A stretch of 64,000 nucleotides of DNA, taken from positions 2,232,001 through 2,296,000 of the forward strand of contig NC_015723.1 in the NCBI RefSeq assembly GCF_000219215.1, in the 5' to 3' direction. This stretch comes from Cupriavidus necator N-1. Lineage in GTDB: Bacteria; Pseudomonadota; Gammaproteobacteria; Burkholderiales; Burkholderiaceae. How positions within the stretch are numbered: the first letter of the stretch is position 1; every line of letters begins with the position of its first letter. Both the position numbers and the translations under genes were made by a program. The notes under the pieces were generated by a model. It was not told the DNA's origin, made no database searches, and saw only the letters and a program-made list of their open reading frames with translations. Shown one piece after another: positions 51,936-60,603 of the stretch.

Positions 51936-53258
51936 TTACACCAACCCGATATCCCGCCCCCGGACCCCCGGAAACACCTGCGCCAACCGCGCGTCATCCA
52001 GCCCGTACAACCTGCGGAAGACCCCGCCCAGCACCGCCCGGTACTCATTGCGCACCGGCCAGTCGCGGTTCTGGTTGAGCGTGGCCTGTTCCACCGCCAC
52101 CTGCTCGCCAGCAATGCGGCCGCCGCGCACCGCGCCGCCCGCAGCCCAGTAGACCGTGCCGTGGCCGTGGTCGGTGCCGCGCGTGCCGTTCTCGCGGAAG
52201 GTGCGGCCGAACTCGGACAGCACCACCACGGTGGTCTTGTCCCATACAGGATCCATCTCGGCGGCGAAAGCAGACAGGCCGCGGCCGAGGTTGTCGAGCA
52301 GGCCGGCCAGCTGCCCCTGCGCGCCGCCCTGGTTGACGTGGGTGTCCCAGCCGCCCACGTCGATAAAGCCGAGGTTGAAGCGCTCGCGCATCAGCCCGGC
52401 CATGCGCCGGGCCTCGACCTCGAAACCGCGCGCGCTGAGCGAGCGGCGGTTGGCGGCCTGCATTTCCTGCATGCGCGTGACCATGGTGCCGGCGTCGTTG
52501 CCCGACATTCCGGGCTGCGGCTGCGCCTGGCGCGCCACCGTTTCGCGTAACTCGAAGCCTTCATCGATCAGCGACTCAAAGCGGGTTCCGCTGTACATCT
52601 GCGCCAGCAGCTTCGCCTGGCGCGCATCGAACGGGGTGCGGCCGCTGCCCTTGAGCGAGACATTGGGCACATCGCGCGGGCCGGACAGCACCATCGGCAG
52701 GCCGTCGGTGAAGGCCACTGGCGCAGCCTGCCCGCCCATGGCCTGCGCCAGGCGGTTCAGGAAGCCGCTGCCGCGCAGCGAGGCCACGGCCTTGCGGTCC
52801 TCGCCCTCGCCGGGCAAGCCGGCCTCGATCCCGTCCTGGGTCTCGAAGTGGCTGCGCGACAGGTCGTGCGTGCCGGCGAACGGCACGAAGGCCAGCTGGC
52901 CGCGCTGCCACAACGGCAGCATCGTCGCGGCCAATGCCGGGTGCAGCGCCCAGTCGCCGATGCCACGCGCGGTGCTGTCGGCCGCAAAAGCCGGCGCCAA
53001 CGCCACCGCCGCGTTGGGGTCAGCGTCCGCACCGGCCACGGGCGGGCGCCGGATGGCGATATTGGGCCGCGCGGCATAATAGAAATCGCTGCCCGCCGGC
53101 ACCAGCACGCTGGCGGCGTCATAGCCGCCGCGCAGGAACACCAGCAGGAAGCGCGCATCGGCCTGCGCCGGCAGCGCATAGACGCGCGAGGCGATGGCGG
53201 GCAGCGCCAGCCCCAGCGTGGCGCCGCCCATCGTTTTCAGCCATTGTCGGCGTTCCAT
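51936..53258 (-). CDS. DUF1501 protein, Tat-exported
   Basis: The 440-residue protein begins MERRQWLKTMGGATLGLALPAIASRVYA, a twin-arginine-like signal, followed by the DUF1501 pattern: FLLVFLRGGYDAASVLVPAG, ALHPALAATMLPLWQRGQLAFVP, GTHDLSRSHFETQD, VGGWDTHVNQGGAQGQLA and VVLSEFGRTFRENGTRGTDHGHGTV. DUF1501 proteins belong to the alkaline-phosphatase-like group of sulfatase relatives; substrate unknown. Always paired with DUF1800, as here (13 bp downstream of it). Start after GGGAGCGGACC. Confidence 0.9.
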   Translation of the reverse strand: MERRQWLKTMGGATLGLALPAIASRVYALPAQADARFLLVFLRGGYDAASVLVPAGSDFYYAARPNIAIRRPPVAGADADPNAAVALAPAFAADSTARGIGDWALHPALAATMLPLWQRGQLAFVPFAGTHDLSRSHFETQDGIEAGLPGEGEDRKAVASLRGSGFLNRLAQAMGGQAAPVAFTDGLPMVLSGPRDVPNVSLKGSGRTPFDARQAKLLAQMYSGTRFESLIDEGFELRETVARQAQPQPGMSGNDAGTMVTRMQEMQAANRRSLSARGFEVEARRMAGLMRERFNLGFIDVGGWDTHVNQGGAQGQLAGLLDNLGRGLSAFAAEMDPVWDKTTVVVLSEFGRTFRENGTRGTDHGHGTVYWAAGGAVRGGRIAGEQVAVEQATLNQNRDWPVRNEYRAVLGGVFRRLYGLDDARLAQVFPGVRGRDIGLV

Positions 53259-53271
53259 GGTCCGCTCCCTG

Positions 53272-54861
53272 TCAGCGCTGCATCCACTCGGGCGAACCGA
53301 GCAGCACGGTATTCCATTCGGCCTGCGATTCGGCCTGGGCCAGCGCGGCGCGCGTGGCGGGGCCAAGGGTGGCTTCGATGGTGTCGTAGTACAGCTTGTT
53401 GCCGATCATCGGGAAGCGCGCGCCGCGCGGCCTCGCGCTATCGCCGGCAAACAGTCCCGCCGGCCCCGAGCCGATCGCGCGGGCGATCTCGAAGCGCCGC
53501 ACCATCTGGCCCGAGCTGGCCCACGCGCTTTCCGACGACGGATAGCCGTCCGGCGCCACGTGGCCGTAGAGCGGCTCGCCAAGCTGGTTCAGCCAGTTCA
53601 TCACCGGGCGCAGGTTGGCCACGGGACGGCCTTCATAGGCGAGCCGCATCGACGACACCACATAGACCATCGGATCCTTGAACTTGCGCGTGGGCGCGGC
53701 CAGTTGCCGGTCCAGTTCCGGCGCCAGGAACAAGGTGCGCAGCACCGCGGCGATATCGCCATCGGTGCGCGTGAAGGTCTGCGCCATGCGCTCGACCAGC
53801 GCCGGCGGCGGGTTGTCGGCGATGAAATAGGCCGCCAGCTTGGCGCTGATATAGCGCGCGGTGGCCGGCTCGCGCGCCAGGATCGACACCGCTCGCGCCA
53901 CTTCGTCGAAACCGGCCGGCTCGATGCGCTGGCCCAGCAGCGTCTTCGCGCCGAAGTCGTGGCGCGCGGGGTTGAATTCGAACAGGCCCTCACTGCGATA
54001 CAGCCCCGCGCGCGCCGGCGGCAGCCGCGGCGGCGGCGTGCCGCGCAGGTTGACGCCCACGCCGGTCAGCACGCGCGCCAGCTCCTGCACGTCCTGCTGG
54101 GTGTAGCGGGAGCCGCTGGGGCCGCCGGAGACGCCCATGGTATGCAGCTCCATCAGCTCGCGCGCGTAGTTCTCGTTGATGCGGTTGGCGCTGCTCTGGG
54201 CATTGTCGAGGTAGACCAGCATGGCCGGCGCGGTCACGTTGGCCATCAGCAGGTCGCGGAAGCGACCGAGCGCGTGCGGGCGGATGGCGCGTTCCTCGTA
54301 GTCGGCCAGCAGCAGCCGGACCTGGCCCTTGCCCGAGTAGACGTTGAAATGGTTCATCCAGAACCACGTCATCTGCTCGCGCAGCTGCGCCGGCGAGTAC
54401 AGCGCGCGCAGCAGGTGGCGCCGCGTGGCATCGGCCACGATCTCGCGGCCCTGCGCGTTCAGCACCTGGCGGGCCTGCTGCTTGCTGTCGTCGTCGGGCA
54501 GCGCGTCGATGCGCTGGCGGGCGTCGCGCGCGGCCTGGATCTGCGCGGCGGCGTCGGCCTGCAGGTTGGGCAAGGCTGTGATGGCGGCTGCCAGTTCGGG
54601 TGGATCGGCCAGCGGCAGCGTCAGTTGCTGGTCGAGGAAGCCCTTGCGGCCCAGCCTGCGCAGGTCGTCAAGGGTGGCCTGGTCAGCGCCATAGGTGACG
54701 GTGTTGAGCCAGCGCAGGTCGGTGGCGGCGGTGCTGCCGCCAGCCTCGGCCGGCACCTGTGCACAGGCGGCCAGGCACGCGGCCAGTGCCAGTGCCGCGG
54801 CGGCGCGCCAGGGGGCGAGCCCGCCACGGCGGGGTTGTCTCGAATGCTGCGCCGGATTCAT
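53272..54861 (-). CDS. DUF1800 lipoprotein
   Basis: The 529-residue precursor has a lipobox LAAC (C33) and the DUF1800 pattern: LLRALYSPAQLREQMTWFWMNHFNVYSGKGQVR, IRPHALGRFRDLLMANVTAPAMLVYLDNAQS, NENYARELMELHTMGVSGG and YTQQDVQELARVLTGVGV. Function unknown; the family is strictly associated with DUF1501 and may form an extracytoplasmic complex with it. First gene of this two-gene operon. Confidence 0.9.
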   Translation of the reverse strand: MNPAQHSRQPRRGGLAPWRAAAALALAACLAACAQVPAEAGGSTAATDLRWLNTVTYGADQATLDDLRRLGRKGFLDQQLTLPLADPPELAAAITALPNLQADAAAQIQAARDARQRIDALPDDDSKQQARQVLNAQGREIVADATRRHLLRALYSPAQLREQMTWFWMNHFNVYSGKGQVRLLLADYEERAIRPHALGRFRDLLMANVTAPAMLVYLDNAQSSANRINENYARELMELHTMGVSGGPSGSRYTQQDVQELARVLTGVGVNLRGTPPPRLPPARAGLYRSEGLFEFNPARHDFGAKTLLGQRIEPAGFDEVARAVSILAREPATARYISAKLAAYFIADNPPPALVERMAQTFTRTDGDIAAVLRTLFLAPELDRQLAAPTRKFKDPMVYVVSSMRLAYEGRPVANLRPVMNWLNQLGEPLYGHVAPDGYPSSESAWASSGQMVRRFEIARAIGSGPAGLFAGDSARPRGARFPMIGNKLYYDTIEATLGPATRAALAQAESQAEWNTVLLGSPEWMQR

Positions 54862-55059
54862 GCCCGCCTCCTCGCCTTTTTCGATCAGACCATCACTATG
54901 TTACGTGGCAAGCGCGCATCGGTTGACCCGGAGGCGCTGCGGGAGTGTTACCAATGCTTTCAGCATGCCGATTGCCGGATTTGCCAAGACAGCGGCGCGC
55001 GGCCTGGCTAGCCTTGCGCTTTGCCCATCCGATCCCGCCCAGCGGAAACGCCTGCTTGA

Positions 55060-55983
55060 ATGTCGCGCCCCCTGTCCGCTGCCGCCTGGCTGCCCACTGT
55101 TGCCTTTGTCCTGATCTGGTCCACCGGCTTTATCGTCGGCAAGGCCATCGTGCCGCTGGCCGATACCAGCCTGTTCCTGCTGGGCCGCTTTGCCGTGGCG
55201 GGGCTGATGTTCGTGGCGTGGTCGCTGGCCGCGCGCGCGGCCTGGCCGCCGCTGCGCGAGGCGCCGCGCCACCTGCTGGCCGGCGCGCTGATGCAGGGCA
55301 TCTACCTGTGCGCCGGCTACGGCGCCGTGGCCAGGGGCCTGCCGCCGGCGATCATGGCCCTGCTGGGCGCGCTGCAGCCGCTGCTGACCGCGCTGCTTGC
55401 CATTCCCCTGCTGAAAGAGCTACCTTCCAGGCGGACGTGGCAGGGCCTGGCGCTGGGTGCGCTCGGCGTCGCGCTGGTGGTCGCCCCGGCGGTGCAGGCC
55501 GGCATGCACCCGGCCGCGCCGGCCCTGTCGCCCTGGATCGTGCTACTGGGCGTGCTGGCCATTGTCTCCATCACCATGGGAACCCTCTTGCAGAAATCCG
55601 CCATTGCCGCCTGTGACCTGCGCGCCAGCTCCGCGTGGCAGAACCTGGGCGCCATGCTGGTAGCCACCGCGATGGTGGGGATCCAGGCCGCCGACGCGCC
55701 GTTACACTGGCATGGTGGCGTGGCGCTGTGGGCCGCGCTGGCGTGGGCGGCTATCGGCCTGTCGGGCGCCGGCACCTGGCTGCTGGTCAGCCTGGTGCGG
55801 CGCGGCCACGCCGCCAATGCCGCGGCGCTGATGTTCCTGGCGCCGCCGCTGGCCGCGCTGCAGGCCTGGCTGCTGTTCGGCGAACGGCTCGATGCGGTGC
55901 AGGCACTGGGCATGGCGGTGGCCGGGGCGGGCGTCTGGCTGTGCCAGACCCCTGGCAGGTTGCGGCATGCCCAAGCCCGCTGA
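55060..55983 (+). CDS. EamA/DMT-family transporter
   Basis: The 307-residue protein has ten hydrophobic segments in two EamA repeats (AAWLPTVAFVLIWSTGFIVGKA at the start and ASSAWQNLGAMLVATAMVGI at the second). These are exporters of amino acids or other metabolites. It overlaps the following AraC gene by 17 bp, a typical regulator-exporter pair. No clear ribosome binding site precedes the ATG at 55060. Confidence 0.9.
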   Translation: MSRPLSAAAWLPTVAFVLIWSTGFIVGKAIVPLADTSLFLLGRFAVAGLMFVAWSLAARAAWPPLREAPRHLLAGALMQGIYLCAGYGAVARGLPPAIMALLGALQPLLTALLAIPLLKELPSRRTWQGLALGALGVALVVAPAVQAGMHPAAPALSPWIVLLGVLAIVSITMGTLLQKSAIAACDLRASSAWQNLGAMLVATAMVGIQAADAPLHWHGGVALWAALAWAAIGLSGAGTWLLVSLVRRGHAANAAALMFLAPPLAALQAWLLFGERLDAVQALGMAVAGAGVWLCQTPGRLRHAQAR

Positions 55984-56731
55984 ACCCCACGCCTCGCCGC
56001 TGGTCGAGCACCGGCGCTACCGCCCGCAGCCGGACGGCCACCAGCACGGCTACCACCAGTTGCTGTTCGGCCTGGCCGGCGCCACCGAACTGGAGATCGA
56101 CGGCCACGTCTATCGCGTGGATGACCGCACCGGCCTGATCGTGCCAGCCGGCAGTCATCATGAATTCCTGGGCTTCGACGGTAACCTGCAACTGGTGGCG
56201 GACTTCCCGGCGCGCTCGGTGGCGCTGCCCGCGCGGCTGATGGCGCGCCCGCGCACGTTTTCGCTGGACGGCGCCTTCGGCAGCCGCGTGCGCGCGCTGG
56301 CGGCGTGGCGCGCCGCTGCGGCAGCGCGCGGGCCGCAGACCGACTGGCAGCTGGCGGCCACGCTGGCCGCGGCGCTGGCGGACTGCCTCGGCATGCCCGG
56401 CGACGGGCAGGTGTTCCCGCTGATGGCCGTGGATGCCTACCTGCGCGCCAACCTGGCCTCGCCCCTGCGCGTGGCGGAAATCGCCGGGCATTTCGGCTGG
56501 AGCGTGCGGCGCTTCCAGACCCTGTTTGCCGAGGCCTTCGGCGATACCCCGCACCGCTACCAGACCCGGCTGCGGCTGGACCGCGCGCTGCAGCTGCTGA
56601 CGCAATCCACGCTGCCGCTGGCCGAGATCGCGCTGGCGTCAGGCTACCCGGACCAGACCACCTTCACGCGCAGCTTCACGCGGCGCTTCGGACAGCCGCC
56701 CGGGGCGTGGCGGGCGGTCGCACGCGGCTAG
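55967..56731 (+). CDS. AraC-family transcriptional regulator
   Basis: The 254-residue protein has an N-terminal cupin-like sensing part (HQHGYHQLLFGLAGATELEIDGHVYRVDDRTGLIVPAGSHHEF) and a C-terminal pair of helix-turn-helix units (LRVAEIAGHFGWSVRRFQTLFAEAFGDTPHRYQTRLRLDRALQLL...ASGYPDQTTFTRSFTRRFGQPPGAWR). It probably controls the overlapping EamA exporter. Confidence 0.92.
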   Translation: MPKPAEPHASPLVEHRRYRPQPDGHQHGYHQLLFGLAGATELEIDGHVYRVDDRTGLIVPAGSHHEFLGFDGNLQLVADFPARSVALPARLMARPRTFSLDGAFGSRVRALAAWRAAAAARGPQTDWQLAATLAAALADCLGMPGDGQVFPLMAVDAYLRANLASPLRVAEIAGHFGWSVRRFQTLFAEAFGDTPHRYQTRLRLDRALQLLTQSTLPLAEIALASGYPDQTTFTRSFTRRFGQPPGAWRAVARG

Positions 56732-56873
56732 CCTGCCTGCGCGGTAGGCGATTCCGGCACCGGACTAACCGTGGTGACCCTCTCGCGTCGAGGCGAGTTA
56801 GAGGGCGGCGCAGGTTGAACGTGCGGCGTATAAGGCTTCCGCCCCTTGCGAGATCCGAGCGCTTAGCGCCGCA

Positions 56874-56887
56874 TTGATCTGCGTCAG
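56874..56887. promoter_or_regulatory. FNR/DNR-like box before the first hemerythrin gene
   Basis: TTGAT-CTGC-GTCAG matches the left half of the FNR-family consensus TTGAT-N4-ATCAA perfectly and three of five positions of the right half. It lies 103 bp before the hemerythrin-domain gene, so control by oxygen or nitric oxide is possible. Confidence 0.4.
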
Positions 56888-56990
56888 ACTTAGATCATGC
56901 AGGGAAGCTATTGTGTCAATGAGGGCCCCGCGAGTCCCGATATCGTATCGGACTCAACGGTCTGCTTGCCCAGTTTCCCAGGAGGGCGCC

Positions 56991-57611
56991 ATGGCCACCC
57001 CACTCGTCACCTCGCTTCCGACTTCACCTTCCGCCGCGCTTTCCACCCCGAGCCCGACACCGCTTGCCGCCTGGCATACCGACCATATCCATTTCGCCTC
57101 AATGCTCGACCTGCTGGAAAAGCAGGTCAGCACCTTCCATCAGGGAGAGCAGCCCGACTACGGCCTGATGGCCACGATCATCCACTACATGCGCAACTAT
57201 GGCGATTGTGTGCACCACCCCCGTGAGGATGTTGCCTACGCGCTGCTCGTGGACCGGGATCCCGGCACGCGGATCATCATCAGCCGGTTACTGCAGGAAC
57301 ATCGCGTGATCGCCACGGTCGGCGCGGAATTGCTCGACCGCCTGCGTGAAGCCCAGAGCGAAGTGGTCACCTCGCGAGCGGCACTCGAAGCGGCCGCCGC
57401 CATGTACCTGGTGTACTACCGCAACCATCTCTCCACCGAGGAGAAACAGGTCATGCCGCGCGCCGCCCGGTTCCTGACCGAAGCGGACTGGGCGGAGGTC
57501 GCCGCCATCGATCCGGCCAGTGCCGATCCGCTATTCGGCGCCAATGTGGAGAAACGCTTCGCGACCTTGCGCAAACAGATCGACAGCGAAGCGAACGCGT
57601 CCATGCGCTGA
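56991..57611 (+). CDS. Hemerythrin HHE-domain protein
   Basis: The 206-residue protein has the four-helix HHE pattern: WHTDHIHFASMLDLLEKQ, HYMRNYGDCVHHPREDVAYALLV, LLQEHRVI and YRNHLSTEEKQVMPRA. Such proteins bind a di-iron centre; the YtfE/NorA branch handles nitric oxide or repairs iron centres. The first 25 residues are Pro/Ser/Thr-rich and probably disordered. Start after AGGAGGGCGCC. Confidence 0.87.
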   Translation: MATPLVTSLPTSPSAALSTPSPTPLAAWHTDHIHFASMLDLLEKQVSTFHQGEQPDYGLMATIIHYMRNYGDCVHHPREDVAYALLVDRDPGTRIIISRLLQEHRVIATVGAELLDRLREAQSEVVTSRAALEAAAAMYLVYYRNHLSTEEKQVMPRAARFLTEADWAEVAAIDPASADPLFGANVEKRFATLRKQIDSEANASMR

Positions 57612-57802
57612 ACGTCGGTGGCTGCGCGGCACTGCCGGGCCTCGGCTCAGAACTTATGCCTGCGGCGCGAGGGCACATGCCGGCCGCCGTCAGCAAGCGA
57701 TCGGCGAACGGGATCCGGGCGTCTTCGCCAAGCCGTGCAGCCAACAGCACTCCGCGCCATGCTCATTGTCGTTGCCTACGGAACCGGTCTATCCTACAAT
57801 AC

Positions 57803-57814
57803 TTAGGCTCCTAA
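57803..57814. promoter_or_regulatory. MarR-type operator, copy 1
   Basis: TTAGG-CT-CCTAA, perfect 5-bp arms, lies just before the bacteriohemerythrin start. Two related boxes lie before the phthalate oxygenase gene (59075-59086 and 59145-59156). Confidence 0.65.
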
Positions 57815-57833
57815 TAATATGACTGGAGGCATG

Positions 57834-58292
57834 ATGGCAGCGCACAATCCAATGTACTGGCATGACGGTCTACTGATCGGTCATTCCGCTATTGACGACG
57901 AACATCGACGGTTTGCGGCACTCATCCAGTCGTTGCGCGTAGCGCCTGTTGAGCGCCTGGCGCAGATGCTGGAGGAACTGCTGCAACTGGCACGAGCGCA
58001 TTTCCTGCACGAGGACAGCCTTATGGAGGCAACGGCCTTTCCGCCGCGCAAGTGCCACATCGGCGAACATGCAGCCGTGCTGGCCTCGATATCCGGCGTG
58101 CAGGCAAGGCTCGTACGCGGGGAGGTGGCGGTTGCGCGCCGGCTGGCTGAAGAACTGGAGCACTGGTTCCCCGCACATGTCCAGCATCTGGATTCGGCGC
58201 TGGCGCACTGGATCTGCAAGCAGCACGCCGGCGCCAAGCCGGTCGTCCTGCGCAGGAACCTGGAAGCCCGTCCCGCCGCGGAGCCTGCGTAA
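57834..58292 (+). CDS. Bacteriohemerythrin
   Basis: The protein of about 152 residues has the hemerythrin pattern: WHDGLLIGHSAIDDEHRRF, HFLHEDSLMEATAFPPRKCHIGEHAAVL and WFPAHVQHLDSAL, giving the His/Asp/Glu set for an oxygen-binding di-iron site. GGAGG at 57825-57829 favours the ATG at 57834 (or 57831) over the first in-frame ATG at 57819. It could supply oxygen to the downstream Rieske dioxygenase. The MarR gene follows in the same direction, so both are probably under its control. Confidence 0.85.
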   Translation: MAAHNPMYWHDGLLIGHSAIDDEHRRFAALIQSLRVAPVERLAQMLEELLQLARAHFLHEDSLMEATAFPPRKCHIGEHAAVLASISGVQARLVRGEVAVARRLAEELEHWFPAHVQHLDSALAHWICKQHAGAKPVVLRRNLEARPAAEPA

Positions 58293-58343
58293 AGCACAGA
58301 CAAGCCGTGGCAGAATACGCCTTTGCCCTTGCTTCCCGCCCTT

Positions 58344-58856
58344 ATGTCGAAAGCCTCTGCAGTCAGAGAACAGGAAATCGCCCAGCGCGTCCTGCGCCGC
58401 TGGCACGACGACGTGCCCAATGATCGCCTTGCGCATCTTGTGAAAGACGCGACGCGGGTCTTCCTGCGCGCGCTGCAGCACCGGCTCTCCCAGCATGACG
58501 TGCAGCTTGGCCACTGGACCTTCCTGCGCATTCTCTGGGAACGCGACGGCATCACCAAGCGTGAGCTCAGCATTGAAGCAGGCGTGATGGAGCCGACCAC
58601 ATTCGCGGCCTTGCAAGCCATGGAGGCGCTCGGCTATGTCACGCTGGAGCGCCGGCCGACCAATCGCAAGAACATCTATGTGTTCCTCACGCCATTGGGC
58701 AAGCGGCTGCGCAAGACGCTGGTACCGTTGGCCGAAGAGGTCAATGCGGTGGCGGTCCAGCATCTCGCCACGGAAGAAGTCGCCACCACGCGCCGCGCCC
58801 TGCTGGTGATGATCGACAACCTGACCCGCGACCAGCAAGGTATCGAGCAAGCGTAA
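58344..58856 (+). CDS. MarR-family regulator of the phthalate module
   Basis: The 170-residue protein has a MarR core: GHWTFLRILWERDGITKRELSIEAGVMEPTTFAALQAMEALGYVTLERRPTNRKNIYVFLTPLGKRLRK. The ATG at 58344 starts MSKASAV; a longer frame would need TTG. It lies between a bacteriohemerythrin gene and the phthalate dioxygenase operon, and three near-identical boxes (57803, 59075, 59145) flank it, so it is the likely binding protein. Ligand probably phthalate or an intermediate. Confidence 0.9.
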   Translation: MSKASAVREQEIAQRVLRRWHDDVPNDRLAHLVKDATRVFLRALQHRLSQHDVQLGHWTFLRILWERDGITKRELSIEAGVMEPTTFAALQAMEALGYVTLERRPTNRKNIYVFLTPLGKRLRKTLVPLAEEVNAVAVQHLATEEVATTRRALLVMIDNLTRDQQGIEQA

Positions 58857-58870
58857 GCGACTGCACGGGG

Positions 58871-58896
58871 AGGACTGCGGCTGGCAGTCCTGTTTT
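58871..58896 (+). terminator. Rho-independent terminator after the MarR gene
   Basis: AGGACTGC and GCAGTCCT form a perfect 8-bp stem with a 5-base loop, followed by GTTTTCCCC, 14 bp after the stop codon. Confidence 0.8.
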
Positions 58897-59074
58897 CCCC
58901 AACACATCTCCAGCCGCCCCCCTCCTCCCTCCCGCTCTCAATCTTCCAGGCTGCGACCTGCTTCGCAGCCGGCACGTATTCGCCTTTCCGCCGAGCATCT
59001 GGCAAGCCGATGCCTTGCTTCCCGTCCGTCCGCGCATTGCGCACGTGACTGTGACAGCGCACGCCCTCTTTTCA

Positions 59075-59086
59075 TTAGCCTCCTAA
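59075..59086. promoter_or_regulatory. MarR-type operator, copy 2
   Basis: TTAGC-CT-CCTAA followed by GTATTTT; one arm mismatch relative to copy 1. Located 139 bp before the oxygenase start. Confidence 0.65.
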
Positions 59087-59144
59087 GTATTTTCCCTTGG
59101 TTTTCCCAATCCCGCCTTGCCACCGATGTTTGCTCTGATTATTC

Positions 59145-59156
59145 TTAGGCCACTAA
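59145..59156. promoter_or_regulatory. MarR-type operator, copy 3
   Basis: TTAGG-CC-ACTAA followed by GTATTTTT; located 69 bp before the oxygenase start codon. Spacing from copy 2 is exactly 70 bp, close to seven helical turns, so two dimers could sit on the same face of the DNA. Confidence 0.65.
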
Positions 59157-59225
59157 GTATTTTTCAAGCAAAGCCAGAACGCCAGACCGGCCAGCGCCGG
59201 AGATGCGCTGGCCAGGAGCCCCCAA

Positions 59226-60545
59226 ATGATGACGAAGGAAGAAAACGATCTGTTGTGCCGTGTAGAAGGCGATGCGCCGATGGGGCAGCTGATGCGCCGG
59301 CATTGGACGCCGGTCTGCCTGCTCGAGGAGGTGACGGAGCCCGATGGCGCGCCGGTGAAGGCGCGCGTGTTCGGCGAAGACCTGGTCGTGTTCCGCGACA
59401 GCGACGGCCGCGTCGGGGTGATGGACGAGTACTGCCCGCACCGCAGGGCATCACTGGTCTTCGGCCGCAACGAGGACGGCGGCCTGCGCTGCCTTTATCA
59501 CGGCTGGAAGATGGATGTGGAGGGCAACGTGCTGGAGATGGTCTCCGAGCCCGCATCCAGCGGCATGGCAGAGAAGGTCAAGCACAAGGCCTATCCGGTC
59601 AAGGAATGGGGCGGCATGGTCTGGGCATACATGGGACCGGCGGACGCGGTGCCGGAATTCGTGCCGCCACGCTGGGCGCCGACCGAGGACACCCGCGTCA
59701 GCATCGCCAAGGTGCTGCTGCCTTGCAACTGGGCCCAGGTGCTGGAGGGTGCGATCGATTCCGCGCACAGCTCGAGCCTGCACAGCTCGGACATGGTGCC
59801 GGCGCGCGTGGACTGCGCCAAGGCAACCGACAGCCTGTGGCTGCGCCCTTCGACCGACAAGGCGCCGCGGCTGCAGGTGCAGCGCGGCGGCTACGGGTTC
59901 CGCTACGCCGCCATCCGCAGGCCGATCCAGCAGGCGCAGACGCATGACTATGTGCGCTCCACGGTCTTCGTCGCGCCGGCAACCGCGCTGATCCCGCCGA
60001 ACAACCTCTACAACGTCGCCAACATCAATGTGCCGATGGACGACACCAACACGGCGTTCTACTTCATCGCCTGGGGCCATCCGGCGCAGACTCCTGAAAC
60101 GGAGACGTGGCGCAAGTTCCTGCGCCAGACCGTCGGCGTGGACCTGGACGCGTACTACCGCCCGCTGCGCAACATCGACAACCGCTTCTGGCAGGACCGC
60201 CAGGCGATGAAGGCGGGCAACTTCACCGGGATTGCCGGCTTCCCGAACCAGGACGTCGCGATGTGGCTGACGATGGGCCCGATCGCCGACCGCAGCCATG
60301 ACCGGCTGGGCGCGAGCGATCTCGCCATCGTCGAGTTCCGCAAGCAGATGCTGGATGCCGTCCGGGCGTTCCAGCAAGGCGGCGAAGCGATCGGCACGGG
60401 TGCCAATGCGATTCCCGCCGACGTCTGCGCGTTCCAGGCGGTGGTGCCGAAGTCCGATGACTGGCGTACGTTCAACGTGCAATACGTCTGGGCCGGCGGA
60501 CCCGAACTGCCCGAGCTGGAGCCGTCGTACTCCGTCACGGCGTGA
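59226..60545 (+). CDS. ophA2: Phthalate 4,5-dioxygenase, oxygenase component
   Basis: The 439-residue protein has a Rieske centre (YCPHRRASLVFGRN and LRCLYHGWKMDVEGN) and the mononuclear-iron region EGAIDSAHSSSLHSSD. Length and these motifs fit the phthalate-dioxygenase type of alpha-only oxygenases, which add two hydroxyls to phthalate giving the 4,5-cis-dihydrodiol. The neighbouring decarboxylase, reductase and dehydrogenase genes complete the assignment. Other substrates of this oxygenase type exist (for example vanillate), but the operon fits phthalate. Start after CAGGAGCCCCCA. Confidence 0.9.
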   Translation: MMTKEENDLLCRVEGDAPMGQLMRRHWTPVCLLEEVTEPDGAPVKARVFGEDLVVFRDSDGRVGVMDEYCPHRRASLVFGRNEDGGLRCLYHGWKMDVEGNVLEMVSEPASSGMAEKVKHKAYPVKEWGGMVWAYMGPADAVPEFVPPRWAPTEDTRVSIAKVLLPCNWAQVLEGAIDSAHSSSLHSSDMVPARVDCAKATDSLWLRPSTDKAPRLQVQRGGYGFRYAAIRRPIQQAQTHDYVRSTVFVAPATALIPPNNLYNVANINVPMDDTNTAFYFIAWGHPAQTPETETWRKFLRQTVGVDLDAYYRPLRNIDNRFWQDRQAMKAGNFTGIAGFPNQDVAMWLTMGPIADRSHDRLGASDLAIVEFRKQMLDAVRAFQQGGEAIGTGANAIPADVCAFQAVVPKSDDWRTFNVQYVWAGGPELPELEPSYSVTA

Positions 60546-60603
60546 GGAGCACATCCCCCGCTGACCGCCACCCGCATTCCCCCGAGCCCCCACTCCATCA
60601 CCG

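Larger units (their letters stand above)
58857..59225. other. Intergenic control region of the phthalate operon
   Basis: This 369-bp gap contains the MarR gene terminator (58871-58896), two operator-like boxes 70 bp apart (59075-59086 and 59145-59156), each followed by GTATTTT, and the ribosome binding site of the oxygenase gene. No gene is visible. Confidence 0.7.
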
